Below, one piece after another: positions 1 to 6,606 of a stretch of DNA of 11,433 nucleotides. Each line of letters begins with the position of its first letter. Position 1 is the stretch's first letter. The position numbers and the translations under genes are program-made. The notes under the pieces were generated by a model that searched no databases, was not told where the DNA came from, and saw nothing but the letters and a program-made list of their open reading frames with translations. The DNA comes from Synechococcales cyanobacterium PMM_0036 (lineage in GTDB: Bacteria; Cyanobacteriota; Cyanobacteriia; Elainellales; Elainellaceae), in the NCBI GenBank assembly GCA_949127645.1, contig CASBQM010000558.1, positions 1 to 11,433 of the forward strand. The letters are read 5' to 3'.

Positions 1-1862
1 TCTTTTAGCAGCATATCGTCAGCAAGACGCAACATTCCAAACTGATTTTTCGTACTATCTTGTTTGCTATTAAGTAGATCAAAAGATGAAGTTTGATAAG
101 CTTCAAATCCTTTTTGACCTAGAGATTTCATTAGGCTTACAAGCTTAGGATTCCATGACGTAAGAGCATTTTGCTGCCCTAATTGATAAATAGTTGAGAA
201 GAAATTTTGACTAGGCAATGCGGCAGATTTACCGACTGTATACAGAGCTTGAAATTTTGCCATTACAACATTCGAGCTATCCAACAGTAGGCTTTCCGAT
301 GGATGAGCTAACAATAGATTTTGAAATTCAATATTAATTTTAGATTGTGAGCCATTAGGAATTTCAACCAATCCGCCTTTACCAACTCCTCGACTTGATT
401 CAACATAACTCTGTTGCTGAGTAGATAGGCTAATTAACCCGATTAACAAGAGTGGAGCTAATTGAATGAAGGGTTGGCGAACTGTTCCTATCCACCAAGT
501 TACAAGCATAGCTAACAGAAAGGGCTGAGCGAACATTGCTAGCTTAAATAAACCAAAATCATTATTTCGAGAAAAAAGGATGAGGCTAACTATCGTCATG
601 ATTAGAACCATAGCAGCAGTAGGCTGTCCAGTTCGGAGGGAGAACAGAGCCACAGCAGCAGTAGTCACTAATAATAGAGCACCTGCAAAAACTCCCAACG
701 AGAGCCAGGGTTCTCTGCCACTGCTGGCTATACCCTGTAAACTCCAGAGATTGGCTAAGCCGCTTGGGACTAAGAAATAGGGAAAAAGAGTAGATTGTAA
801 ATCGATATTTTTTGTACCTTTACCAACTTGAGCGGAGATAAAAACGGCTGACCGCAAAAAATAGGTGTTTAGTAATACTACATTCGTGAGAAAAACTATT
901 GTTAGAGTTAGAAGAACTGGCTTGAATGCTGTAGTTTTTCTAATGAAACCGATGCTAATGTAGAGCAAAAAAGCCAGAATGAAAAAGGGTAAGACCTCTG
1001 GGTAAACCACCAATAATGAAGAGATAAGTAACCCTGCTAAGATTCCTTCTAAAATTAAGCTTTTTCTATTCAGTTCTTTAAATGGATGCATCAGTAGCGT
1101 CATGCATCCTATAAGCAATGCCAACCCACTCACTTGAGCAATGAGCTGATATAAGGTTCCCAAAGAATTTAGTGCAGACAAGCTGAGCAGTCCGCAGCTT
1201 AAAATAGCGCTCAGACGCAAAGATCTTGTTTGATAAACCAGCGCCCCCGTAACGCTAATCAGGATAATATGAAACGCTAAAATAGTGGGCATGAAAGCTT
1301 GATGAGGGGTTAAGCCAGTCAAGCTGCAAACCCAAGCAAGAAGAAGATCTGCTCCGGGTCTGATGCCATCAGCAGCGTACATTAACCAAAAAATCAGGCT
1401 GTATTCTTGGCCCTGAATGATACTGTTGCTATCAGGGACATCGAAATAACCGTGATGTAGAAATCGCTGCGCGCTTAAGCAATAGTTAGCCATATCATCA
1501 TTGGCATAACTCAACCAGTCAAAGCCGAACTCCAGCATAGGACGGCCCGTCAAGCATAGAGCTAGGAGGAAAATTCCTGTGAAAGGCAAATAATCCCGCC
1601 AAGGCAACTTAGGGCGCAGCTTCAAGAGCAAAGCAATGCTGCTCAACAGAATTGCGATCGCCAAGCTTTTCCCAAAACTAGCGACAGGAAATCCTGCACG
1701 GCTCAGCCAGAAAATAGGCAGTACAGTTGCCGCCAATCCAACCACTGGAGCCAAGAGCATATTTTGCAACAGACTGTCTTGCTTGTGAAGAAGGGCTAAG
1801 GTTGCATGACCCACCACAGCCCACAGGATAAAAAGCGTGATCGACAGCCCAAATGCCAGCAC
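1..1862 (-). CDS. Large polytopic membrane protein, putative GT-C-type glycosyltransferase (C-terminus cut by window edge)
   Basis: The minus strand is open from a GTG at 1862 to base 1, giving about 620 residues with no stop, so the gene continues beyond the left edge. The GTG is preceded by AGGGGA about 10 bases upstream. It is the first plausible start after the stop of the upstream glycosyltransferase gene, which lies in the same frame 33 bases away. Many hydrophobic segments follow each other (roughly residues 3-25, 36-54, 66-80, 92-105, then about eight more to near residue 490), and a soluble tail of at least 130 residues follows. The loop after the fourth segment carries an acidic motif, FDWLSYANDDMANY (114-127). 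An acidic DxD-like motif in the first large outer loop is typical of GT-C glycosyltransferases that use polyprenyl-phosphate sugars. I do not recognise the exact family. The GT-C assignment is inferred from topology, the acidic loop and the GtrA/GtrB-like neighbours; an O-antigen polymerase or other membrane protein is possible. Confidence 0.75.
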   Translation of the reverse strand, partial: MLAFGLSITLFILWAVVGHATLALLHKQDSLLQNMLLAPVVGLAATVLPIFWLSRAGFPVASFGKSLAIAILLSSIALLLKLRPKLPWRDYLPFTGIFLLALCLTGRPMLEFGFDWLSYANDDMANYCLSAQRFLHHGYFDVPDSNSIIQGQEYSLIFWLMYAADGIRPGADLLLAWVCSLTGLTPHQAFMPTILAFHIILISVTGALVYQTRSLRLSAILSCGLLSLSALNSLGTLYQLIAQVSGLALLIGCMTLLMHPFKELNRKSLILEGILAGLLISSLLVVYPEVLPFFILAFLLYISIGFIRKTTAFKPVLLTLTIVFLTNVVLLNTYFLRSAVFISAQVGKGTKNIDLQSTLFPYFLVPSGLANLWSLQGIASSGREPWLSLGVFAGALLLVTTAAVALFSLRTGQPTAAMVLIMTIVSLILFSRNNDFGLFKLAMFAQPFLLAMLVTWWIGTVRQPFIQLAPLLLIGLISLSTQQQSYVESSRGVGKGGLVEIPNGSQSKINIEFQNLLLAHPSESLLLDSSNVVMAKFQALYTVGKSAALPSQNFFSTIYQLGQQNALTSWNPKLVSLMKSLGQKGFEAYQTSSFDLLNSKQDSTKNQFGMLRLADDMLLK

Positions 1863-1895
1863 TCTATCTACTTCCCCTAAACTTAGTATTACGAT

Positions 1896-2753
1896 TTAAG
1901 ACTGGTTGACTTTTAAAGAAACTTGTAGACCGCGCGATGCTTGATCGTTTTCTAGTCTGGAGATGGGTAACGGAGCCAAAACACCTGCTCTACGCTTGTT
2001 CCCAAGTTTACCTAGAGTTCCACGGCGGATCTGCATTAGCTCCTTAAAGTTTCGGACGGTTCCCCAAATAGGGTCGTAGCGTGTGTCAGAGTCATTGCTC
2101 CACAAGACAGGAAACTCTAGGATTTGATAGCCTTGGGCTAGCGCTCGCAGAATCACCTCCGTGTCAAACATAAAGCCGTCGGTAAAAGATTCTCCATAGA
2201 GGTAGCGGGCTACATCACCTCGATAAATTTTAAACCCGCACTGAGTATCGGAAATATAGCCTGGAACTCCCATCAGACCATAGATGACATAGCCGTAAAT
2301 TTTAGAACCAATGCGGCGATAAAGCGGCTGTTTACGGCGAACACTGCCCCGCATCCGTCTCGATCCGTGGGCAACATCACACATTCCTAAGTTCAACATG
2401 ATGAGACCGATCGCGGCAATTTCGTAGGGGACACATAGCCCTGAGTCAGCAAACATAACGTTTTTGCCTTGCGATCGCGTCATGCCATAACGGAGTGCAT
2501 ACCCTTTGCCACGGTTGGGCTGATAGGCGAACACTTGCAGCATAGGCACATAGGGCTCCATGGCTTTCGCTACCTCAACGGTATTGTCGGGTGAACCATC
2601 ATCCACCACGAGAATTTCACCCTTAATATTGTGGCGAATTAGAAATTCTGCGGCTGCTTCAATATCTCGCTGGATCTTGGCAGCTTCCTTGTAGGCGGGA
2701 ATCACGACGCTTAGTTCAATGTCACCCGAATTTTCTGCTACGTAATCATTCAC
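1896..2753 (-). CDS. Family 2 glycosyltransferase, DPM1/GtrB-like (probable polyprenyl-phosphate sugar synthase)
   Basis: This 285-residue protein has the GT-A fold signature of dolichol/polyprenyl-phosphate sugar synthases: SVVIPAYKE (15-23), VVDDGSPDNT (49-58), NRGKGYALRYGM (80-91), GSRRM, and the highly characteristic SDTQCGFKIYR. Such enzymes move a sugar from a nucleotide donor onto undecaprenyl or related phosphate at the inner face of the membrane. The start is GTG: an in-frame TGA lies two codons upstream, so no earlier start exists, and AGGGAG sits 11 bases before it. The protein lacks the C-terminal membrane helices seen in many GtrB proteins and looks soluble. Oddly, the place where the family usually has DxD reads D103-S104-G105 (FADSGLCVPY). 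It is 21 bases downstream of the GtrA-like gene and 33 bases before the membrane protein gene, so the three are probably co-transcribed. The transferred sugar is unknown. Confidence 0.88.
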   Translation of the reverse strand: MNDYVAENSGDIELSVVIPAYKEAAKIQRDIEAAAEFLIRHNIKGEILVVDDGSPDNTVEVAKAMEPYVPMLQVFAYQPNRGKGYALRYGMTRSQGKNVMFADSGLCVPYEIAAIGLIMLNLGMCDVAHGSRRMRGSVRRKQPLYRRIGSKIYGYVIYGLMGVPGYISDTQCGFKIYRGDVARYLYGESFTDGFMFDTEVILRALAQGYQILEFPVLWSNDSDTRYDPIWGTVRNFKELMQIRRGTLGKLGNKRRAGVLAPLPISRLENDQASRGLQVSLKVNQS

Positions 2754-2774
2754 GTCTCAAATTGCTCCCTAAAG

Positions 2775-3239
2775 TTATCCTTTGCGGCTCGATCGCTGCC
2801 ATTTGTCCCATGCGGCTCCAATACCGCCACCAAAGGTCAAAAATCGGTGGCAAACAAACCCTATTGGAATATTCAGAGCAACGGCTGTCATCTTTGCCAA
2901 AAGGGGAGTAAAACCCAACTTATGAACTCCAATCTCGATGATTGCCAATGTAATCAGCCAGCAAAAGAGTACCACAATGAGGTACGTTCTGAGTTGACGC
3001 AAGGTAGAGCGCTCAAAGTTTCGGAAATTAAAAAATTTGTTGAGGGTGAAGTGCGTGCTAACACCCAAGAGATAGGCGATCGAAGTCGCTAAAGGTGTAG
3101 ACAGCCCCGACCTGATAAAAACCTGAAAGCTGCCAATATCAATGCAAAATACAATTCCACCAATGAAAACGTAGCGCAAAAGTGCTGCTAGCGCGGTGCG
3201 TCTTTCCACAGTCGATTGAGTCGTTTTATACTTGCCCAT
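2775..3239 (-). CDS. GtrA-like four-helix membrane protein (putative lipid-linked sugar flippase)
   Basis: The 154-residue product has the size and layout of the GtrA family: a short basic N-terminus, then four membrane segments at about 22-42, 48-66, 84-104 and 113-133. The family's two conserved loop ends are visible as HFTLNKFFNFR (63-73) after helix 2 and NIPIGFVCHRFLTF (123-136) at the end of helix 4. GtrA proteins are thought to help move polyprenyl-phosphate-linked sugars across the cytoplasmic membrane. The gene directly precedes the GtrB-like glycosyltransferase, which supports that role. It is the first gene of the leftward operon. The ATG at 3237-3239 has no clear Shine-Dalgarno sequence upstream, which is common in cyanobacteria. 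The family is confident; the transported substrate is not known. Confidence 0.85.
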   Translation of the reverse strand: MGKYKTTQSTVERRTALAALLRYVFIGGIVFCIDIGSFQVFIRSGLSTPLATSIAYLLGVSTHFTLNKFFNFRNFERSTLRQLRTYLIVVLFCWLITLAIIEIGVHKLGFTPLLAKMTAVALNIPIGFVCHRFLTFGGGIGAAWDKWQRSSRKG

Positions 3240-3369
3240 CGAGAATCGCTAATTGCATTAATTTTAGGACTTGCCAAGGTGAACCGCTTTCTGGTAGCTA
3301 TGATTAGACGTTGAAGTATTCTGTAAACCTCTGTCCCGCGTTATTAAGCTCGGATTATAGCCAGTCTTC
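3240..3369. promoter_or_regulatory. Divergent intergenic region between leftward gtr-like cassette and rightward heptose operon
   Basis: These 130 bases separate the first genes of two divergent operons, so both promoters must lie here or just inside the flanking genes. On the plus strand I find no convincing -35/-10 pair. TTGCCA (3271-3276) and TATGAT (3299-3304) are 22 bases apart, which is too far for a standard promoter. No terminator-like hairpin, riboswitch or operator palindrome is evident. Confidence 0.5.
3354..3359 (-). promoter_or_regulatory. Candidate -10 box for the leftward operon
   Basis: Read on the minus strand this is TATAAT, a perfect sigma-70 -10 hexamer, about 115 bases upstream of the GtrA-like start codon. 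The matching -35 would fall inside the first codons of the transaldolase gene, where only weak candidates exist: TGATCT with a 17-base spacer or TTTGAT with a 19-base spacer. The assignment rests on the -10 match alone. Confidence 0.3.
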
Positions 3370-4077
3370 ATGCTCAAGATCAAACTGTTTGCCGATGGTG
3401 CCAACTTGGATGATATGCTGACTGCCTACCGGGGTGGGGTTGTCCAAGGGTTTACGACCAATCCCACGCTGATGCGAAGGGCAGGCGTTGTGGATTATGA
3501 ATCCTTTTCCAGAGAAGTCTTAGAATTGATCCCCGATCGCCCCATTTCATTTGAAGTCTTTGCAGATGACTTTGACACAATGTATCGGCAAGCCCTGCGG
3601 ATTAATACTTGGGGCGAACAGGTCTACGTCAAAATTCCTATCACCAATACAAAAGGCGAATCGGCTGTGGCGCTGATCAAACGGCTAGTGGGTGATGGCA
3701 TTAAGCTCAACGTGACGGCAATTCTGACCCTAGAGCAGGTGCAGGAAGTCAATCGAGTGCTAAGCCCCATGATCCCTTCGGTGGTGTCTGTGTTTGCCGG
3801 ACGGATTGCTGATACGGGCATTGATCCGGTGCCCTTGATGACAGCAGCCGCTCAAATGCTAAAAATTGAGTCTAAAGCCGAGCTGCTGTGGGCGAGTCCT
3901 AGAGAAGTCTTGAATGTATACCAGGCAGATACTTGTGGCTGCGCCATTATTACGGCAACTAACGACATTTTGAAAAAGCTGGCGATGTTTGGCAAAGATT
4001 TAGAAGAGCTTTCCCGAGAAACCGTGCAGATGTTTTATGACGATGCGCGTAAAGCAGGCTTTCAGATCGAGTGTTGA
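3370..4077 (+). CDS. Short-form transaldolase / fructose-6-phosphate aldolase-like protein
   Basis: This 235-residue TIM-barrel aldolase belongs to the compact transaldolase family. Visible motifs are LFADGANLDDM (6-16), GFTTNPTLMRRAG (27-39), SFEVFADD (60-67), VYVKIP (85-90) with the Schiff-base lysine at K88, LNVTAI, and SVFAGRIADTGIDP. Family members either exchange a dihydroxyacetone unit between fructose 6-phosphate and erythrose 4-phosphate, giving sedoheptulose 7-phosphate, or act as simple aldolases. The ATG is the first possible start, since an in-frame TAG lies three codons upstream; no good ribosome site is seen. It is the first gene of an operon that encodes GDP-heptose enzymes, whose entry substrate is sedoheptulose 7-phosphate. 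Supply of that precursor is therefore the likely role (inference). The gene's last 15 bases plus the next 3 are tandemly duplicated downstream. Confidence 0.88.
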   Translation: MLKIKLFADGANLDDMLTAYRGGVVQGFTTNPTLMRRAGVVDYESFSREVLELIPDRPISFEVFADDFDTMYRQALRINTWGEQVYVKIPITNTKGESAVALIKRLVGDGIKLNVTAILTLEQVQEVNRVLSPMIPSVVSVFAGRIADTGIDPVPLMTAAAQMLKIESKAELLWASPREVLNVYQADTCGCAIITATNDILKKLAMFGKDLEELSRETVQMFYDDARKAGFQIEC

Positions 4078-4098
4078 GGGCAGATTGAGTGTTGAGGG
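4063..4098 (+). repeat. 18-base tandem duplication spanning the transaldolase stop codon
   Basis: CAGATCGAGTGTTGAGGG (4063-4080) is followed immediately by CAGATTGAGTGTTGAGGG (4081-4098), with one mismatch. The first copy encodes the last residues (QIEC) and contains the TGA stop at 4075-4077. The second copy lies wholly in the intergenic gap and is followed directly by a HIP1 octamer at 4099. Confidence 0.95.
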
Positions 4099-4145
4099 GC
4101 GATCGCGCTTCTACTGGAATAGACCAGATGTGATGGGAGTGAGGC

Positions 4146-5093
4146 ATGACAACACAGCGAACCATTTTAATTACAGGAGTAGCAGGGTTTATTGGCAGTA
4201 ATCTAGCCGATCGCCTCCTCTCTGAAGGCTTCCGGGTGATTGGCATCGATAACTTGTCCTATGGCGTGATCGAGCAGGTGCCAGAAGGAGTAGAGTTTCA
4301 CAAGCTAGATATTCGATCGCCCGACATCTATCCACTTTTTAAGGGTTTAGATGCCGTCTATCATCTAGCCGCAAAAAACTGTATTGCGGACTGCCAGAAC
4401 GATCCGCTAGAAACCAGCGATATTAACGTTACAGGAACCGTCAATGTATTTGAGGCATCGCGTCAGGGGCAAGTCGGTAAGGTGATCTATGCCGAATCTT
4501 CGGCGCTGTACGAAGGCTCGGCAGTGATGCCCACGCCAGAGAGCGAGGTCTATCCCCAAAGCTTTTACGCGGTCAGCAAACTGGCGGGCATGGCATTTGC
4601 GGAATCCTATCGCCGCTTTTATGGGCTGCGAACTACGGCACTCCGGTATTTCTGTGTGTATGGGCCGCGACAAGACTATCGCCGCACGATTCCGCCCTTA
4701 ATGAGTGCCTTCATTATTAATCTACTGCAAGGCAAGCAGCCTACTATCTATGGCACAGGCGAAAAGCGCCGAGATTTCATCTATGTGGATGACGTGAATG
4801 ATTTTCATCTGCAATGTTTAGCTGATCCTCGCACAGACGGCAATGTTTATAACTTGGGAAGCGGCATCAGCTATTCTGTGCTGGATATCTATGAAGCGAT
4901 CGCCCATCTGCTTGGAAAGGATATACAGCCTCTGTTTAAGCCTGATCTACCCGGTGAAGCAGAAGTAACCTTAGCGGATATCGCTGCGGCAAGATCAGTA
5001 GGCTGGTCGCCCCAGGTGTCTTTAGACGAAGGCTTGATGCAGTCAATTATCTTCATTAAAGATCAAGTCATTAAAGACCAAGCATTGACCTAA
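4146..5093 (+). CDS. NAD-dependent epimerase/dehydratase, extended SDR (GalE-type)
   Basis: The 315-residue protein is an extended short-chain dehydrogenase acting on nucleotide sugars. It shows the NAD-binding GVAGFIGSN (11-19), an acidic residue D35 at the end of strand 2 that favours NAD, HLAAK (73-77), catalytic serine in AESSALY (116-122), and the Y141-x3-K145 pair in YAVSK. YFCVYGPRQ and YGTGEKRRDFIYVDDV further down are typical of UDP-sugar 4-epimerases and related enzymes. The N-terminus is not of the GDP-mannose 4,6-dehydratase type (GxTGQDG), so a 4-epimerase-like reaction is more likely than dehydration, but its sugar may be the GDP-heptose made by neighbouring genes (inference). 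The ATG follows GGGAG six bases upstream. The C-terminus holds a pentapeptide repeat (IKDQ twice) from an in-frame DNA duplication. The next gene starts two bases after the stop. Confidence 0.88.
   Translation: MTTQRTILITGVAGFIGSNLADRLLSEGFRVIGIDNLSYGVIEQVPEGVEFHKLDIRSPDIYPLFKGLDAVYHLAAKNCIADCQNDPLETSDINVTGTVNVFEASRQGQVGKVIYAESSALYEGSAVMPTPESEVYPQSFYAVSKLAGMAFAESYRRFYGLRTTALRYFCVYGPRQDYRRTIPPLMSAFIINLLQGKQPTIYGTGEKRRDFIYVDDVNDFHLQCLADPRTDGNVYNLGSGISYSVLDIYEAIAHLLGKDIQPLFKPDLPGEAEVTLADIAAARSVGWSPQVSLDEGLMQSIIFIKDQVIKDQALT
5053..5082 (+). repeat. 15-base in-frame tandem duplication at the 3' end of the epimerase gene
   Basis: TCATTAAAGATCAAG (5053-5067) is followed by TCATTAAAGACCAAG (5068-5082), with one mismatch, and a shorter relic CATTGACC follows to 5090. 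Because the unit is 15 bases it stays in frame and gives the tail its FIKDQ-VIKDQ repeat, three residues before the stop. Confidence 0.93.
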
Positions 5094-5095
5094 CT

Positions 5096-5866
5096 ATGAA
5101 TAAATCCCTAGAGAATCGGAACTACAAAATTGCAGATTATCTGGCGCGATCGGCAGATTATTATGCACTGACTAAATATAGAATTATCATGACCTGGCTG
5201 CCCAAAACCTCCAATTTGCGAGTGTTGAACGCAGGGTGTGGTTCTGGAGAGATGAATATTTTGCTGGCTCAAAATCCATCTTGGCAGGTAGAGGCGATCG
5301 ACATTGATCCAGAAGCGATTCAGATTTCCGAACATCTGAGAGAAGAACACAAGCTAGAAAATCTTAAGGTCTTCAAATGCAGTATTGAAGACCTGGATAG
5401 ACCTCTGGGGTATTATGATGCGATCGTTTCTAACGATGTCTTAGAACATATTGAAGACGATCTGGCGGCAATGAAAAAGCTGACAGGCTTGCTGAAACTG
5501 AATGGCGCCCTCTGTATTTCGGTTCCGGCACTGCAATCGTTGTTTGGCTACCATGACGAACAGTTGGCACATTACCGCCGCTATAACAAAAGCAACTTAA
5601 CCCGAAAGCTTTTCCAGTACTTTGAAGTTCAAAAGTGTCGATATTTTGCGGCAATCTTAATCCCGATCGCCCTTCTCTATAGCTGTTGGCTCCGCAAACC
5701 CTACCCCATCGGTGAACCCGGTAAAGAATCTCTAGTGACCAAACTTCTCAAATTTTTATTGGCGCTAGAAGCCAAAATACCGATGTTTACGGGAACCTCT
5801 CTGATTGCTATGGCTACTCCAAAACAGCTTTCTAGCACCGCCCTTTTAGAACGAGGTCAAGAATAA
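5096..5866 (+). CDS. Class I SAM-dependent methyltransferase
   Basis: The 256-residue protein has a Rossmann-type methyltransferase core: motif I VLNAGCGSG (43-51), the acidic end of strand 2 in AIDIDPEAI (67-75; D69 is the likely ribose-binding residue), and motif IV-like YDAIVSNDVLEHIEDD (107-122). A segment with YHDEQLAHYRRYNKSNL follows, of a kind I associate with glycan-cluster methyltransferases. A hydrophobic stretch near residues 183-195 (AAILIPIALLYSC) could anchor or pack against the membrane. Its acceptor is unknown; O-methylation of a sugar or lipid-linked glycan is the likeliest role given the operon. The ATG is two bases after the epimerase stop, and its own stop overlaps the next start as TAATG, pointing to translational coupling. 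Confidence 0.85.
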   Translation: MNKSLENRNYKIADYLARSADYYALTKYRIIMTWLPKTSNLRVLNAGCGSGEMNILLAQNPSWQVEAIDIDPEAIQISEHLREEHKLENLKVFKCSIEDLDRPLGYYDAIVSNDVLEHIEDDLAAMKKLTGLLKLNGALCISVPALQSLFGYHDEQLAHYRRYNKSNLTRKLFQYFEVQKCRYFAAILIPIALLYSCWLRKPYPIGEPGKESLVTKLLKFLLALEAKIPMFTGTSLIAMATPKQLSSTALLERGQE

Positions 5867-6606
5867 TGGGAATGCCGGGAGTGCTAGTCTTAGCTGCGGG
5901 GAAAAGCACAAGAATTCAGTCGATCGCCAAAGGAATTCCTAAGCCGCTGCTCACAATTCAGGGGCGCAGTATTCTAGAGCGAAATCTGTCCTGGCTGGCT
6001 CAATCTGGCGCTGATGCGATCTGGATCAATTTGCACTATCGCCCTGAAGAGATTCAAGCTGCGATCGGCGATGGTTCACAGTTAGGATTAAGCGTTTCTT
6101 ACTCCCTGGAGCCTGAGATCTTGGGCACTGCTGGAGCCTACAAAAATCTGGAGTCTCAGTGGAAAGGCTCAACGCTGGTCGTCTACGGCGATAGCTTGGT
6201 ACGGTTCGACCTAGAGAAATTTCTCACCGCTCATGGAAAAACCAATGCGGATGTGACGATCGCCCTCTTCGATCAAAACACGCATCTGCATACGGCGATC
6301 GCCGGGGGGCGAGTAGTGATGGATGAGCAGAATCGCATTACTGATTTTGTCGAAACCGGAGCCGGAGAAGCACCTCGCTCGACGCTGATCAATGCCGCAG
6401 TTTATCTCTTGGAGCCAGAAATCTTAGATCTGATTCCAGAGCAAACTTTTTACGACTTCGCCTGCGATTTGTTTCCGAAGATGCTGGCGGAAGGGTATTA
6501 TCTGCAAGGTCATCTGATCGATGGCTATTGCTTGGGGTTAGATACTCCTGAAAGCTATGCCAAAGCGATGTCCCTTGTTGAATCTGAGCAAATAAAACTA
6601 GCATGA
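5866..6606 (+). CDS. hddC: Sugar-phosphate nucleotidyltransferase, probable D-glycero-alpha-D-manno-heptose 1-phosphate guanylyltransferase
   Basis: The 246-residue protein belongs to the nucleotidyl-transferase family that joins NTP and sugar 1-phosphate. It has the P-loop-like signature LVLAAGKSTRI (7-17), IPKPLL (24-29), EPEILGTAGA (82-91) and YGDSL (107-111), with D109 the likely metal ligand. The length fits the short guanylyltransferases such as HddC and MurNAc-1-phosphate uridylyltransferase-like proteins, which lack the beta-helix domain of bacterial GlmU. Sequence alone does not fix the nucleotide. The HddC call comes from its position directly before a heptose 7-phosphate kinase-type gene (four-base ATGA overlap) and from GmhB- and GmhA-like genes in the same operon. 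The start overlaps the previous stop by one base, with GAGG nine bases upstream. A second ATG two codons later is a possible alternative. Confidence 0.78.
   Translation: MGMPGVLVLAAGKSTRIQSIAKGIPKPLLTIQGRSILERNLSWLAQSGADAIWINLHYRPEEIQAAIGDGSQLGLSVSYSLEPEILGTAGAYKNLESQWKGSTLVVYGDSLVRFDLEKFLTAHGKTNADVTIALFDQNTHLHTAIAGGRVVMDEQNRITDFVETGAGEAPRSTLINAAVYLLEPEILDLIPEQTFYDFACDLFPKMLAEGYYLQGHLIDGYCLGLDTPESYAKAMSLVESEQIKLA

Noticed and set aside
580..780. Small plus-strand open frame of 66 codons, and similar short frames opposite other genes
   Set aside because: It lies wholly antisense to the continuous membrane-protein frame, has no recognisable domain and no ribosome site; it is a shadow.
3240..3369. 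Riboswitch, terminator or small RNA in the divergent gap
   Set aside because: No stable hairpin followed by a T-run and no conserved aptamer-like core could be seen by eye.
5142..5165. CAGATTAT direct repeat near the start of the first methyltransferase
   Set aside because: Only eight to nine bases, non-adjacent and inside coding sequence (DYLARSADYY); expected by chance or by residue similarity.
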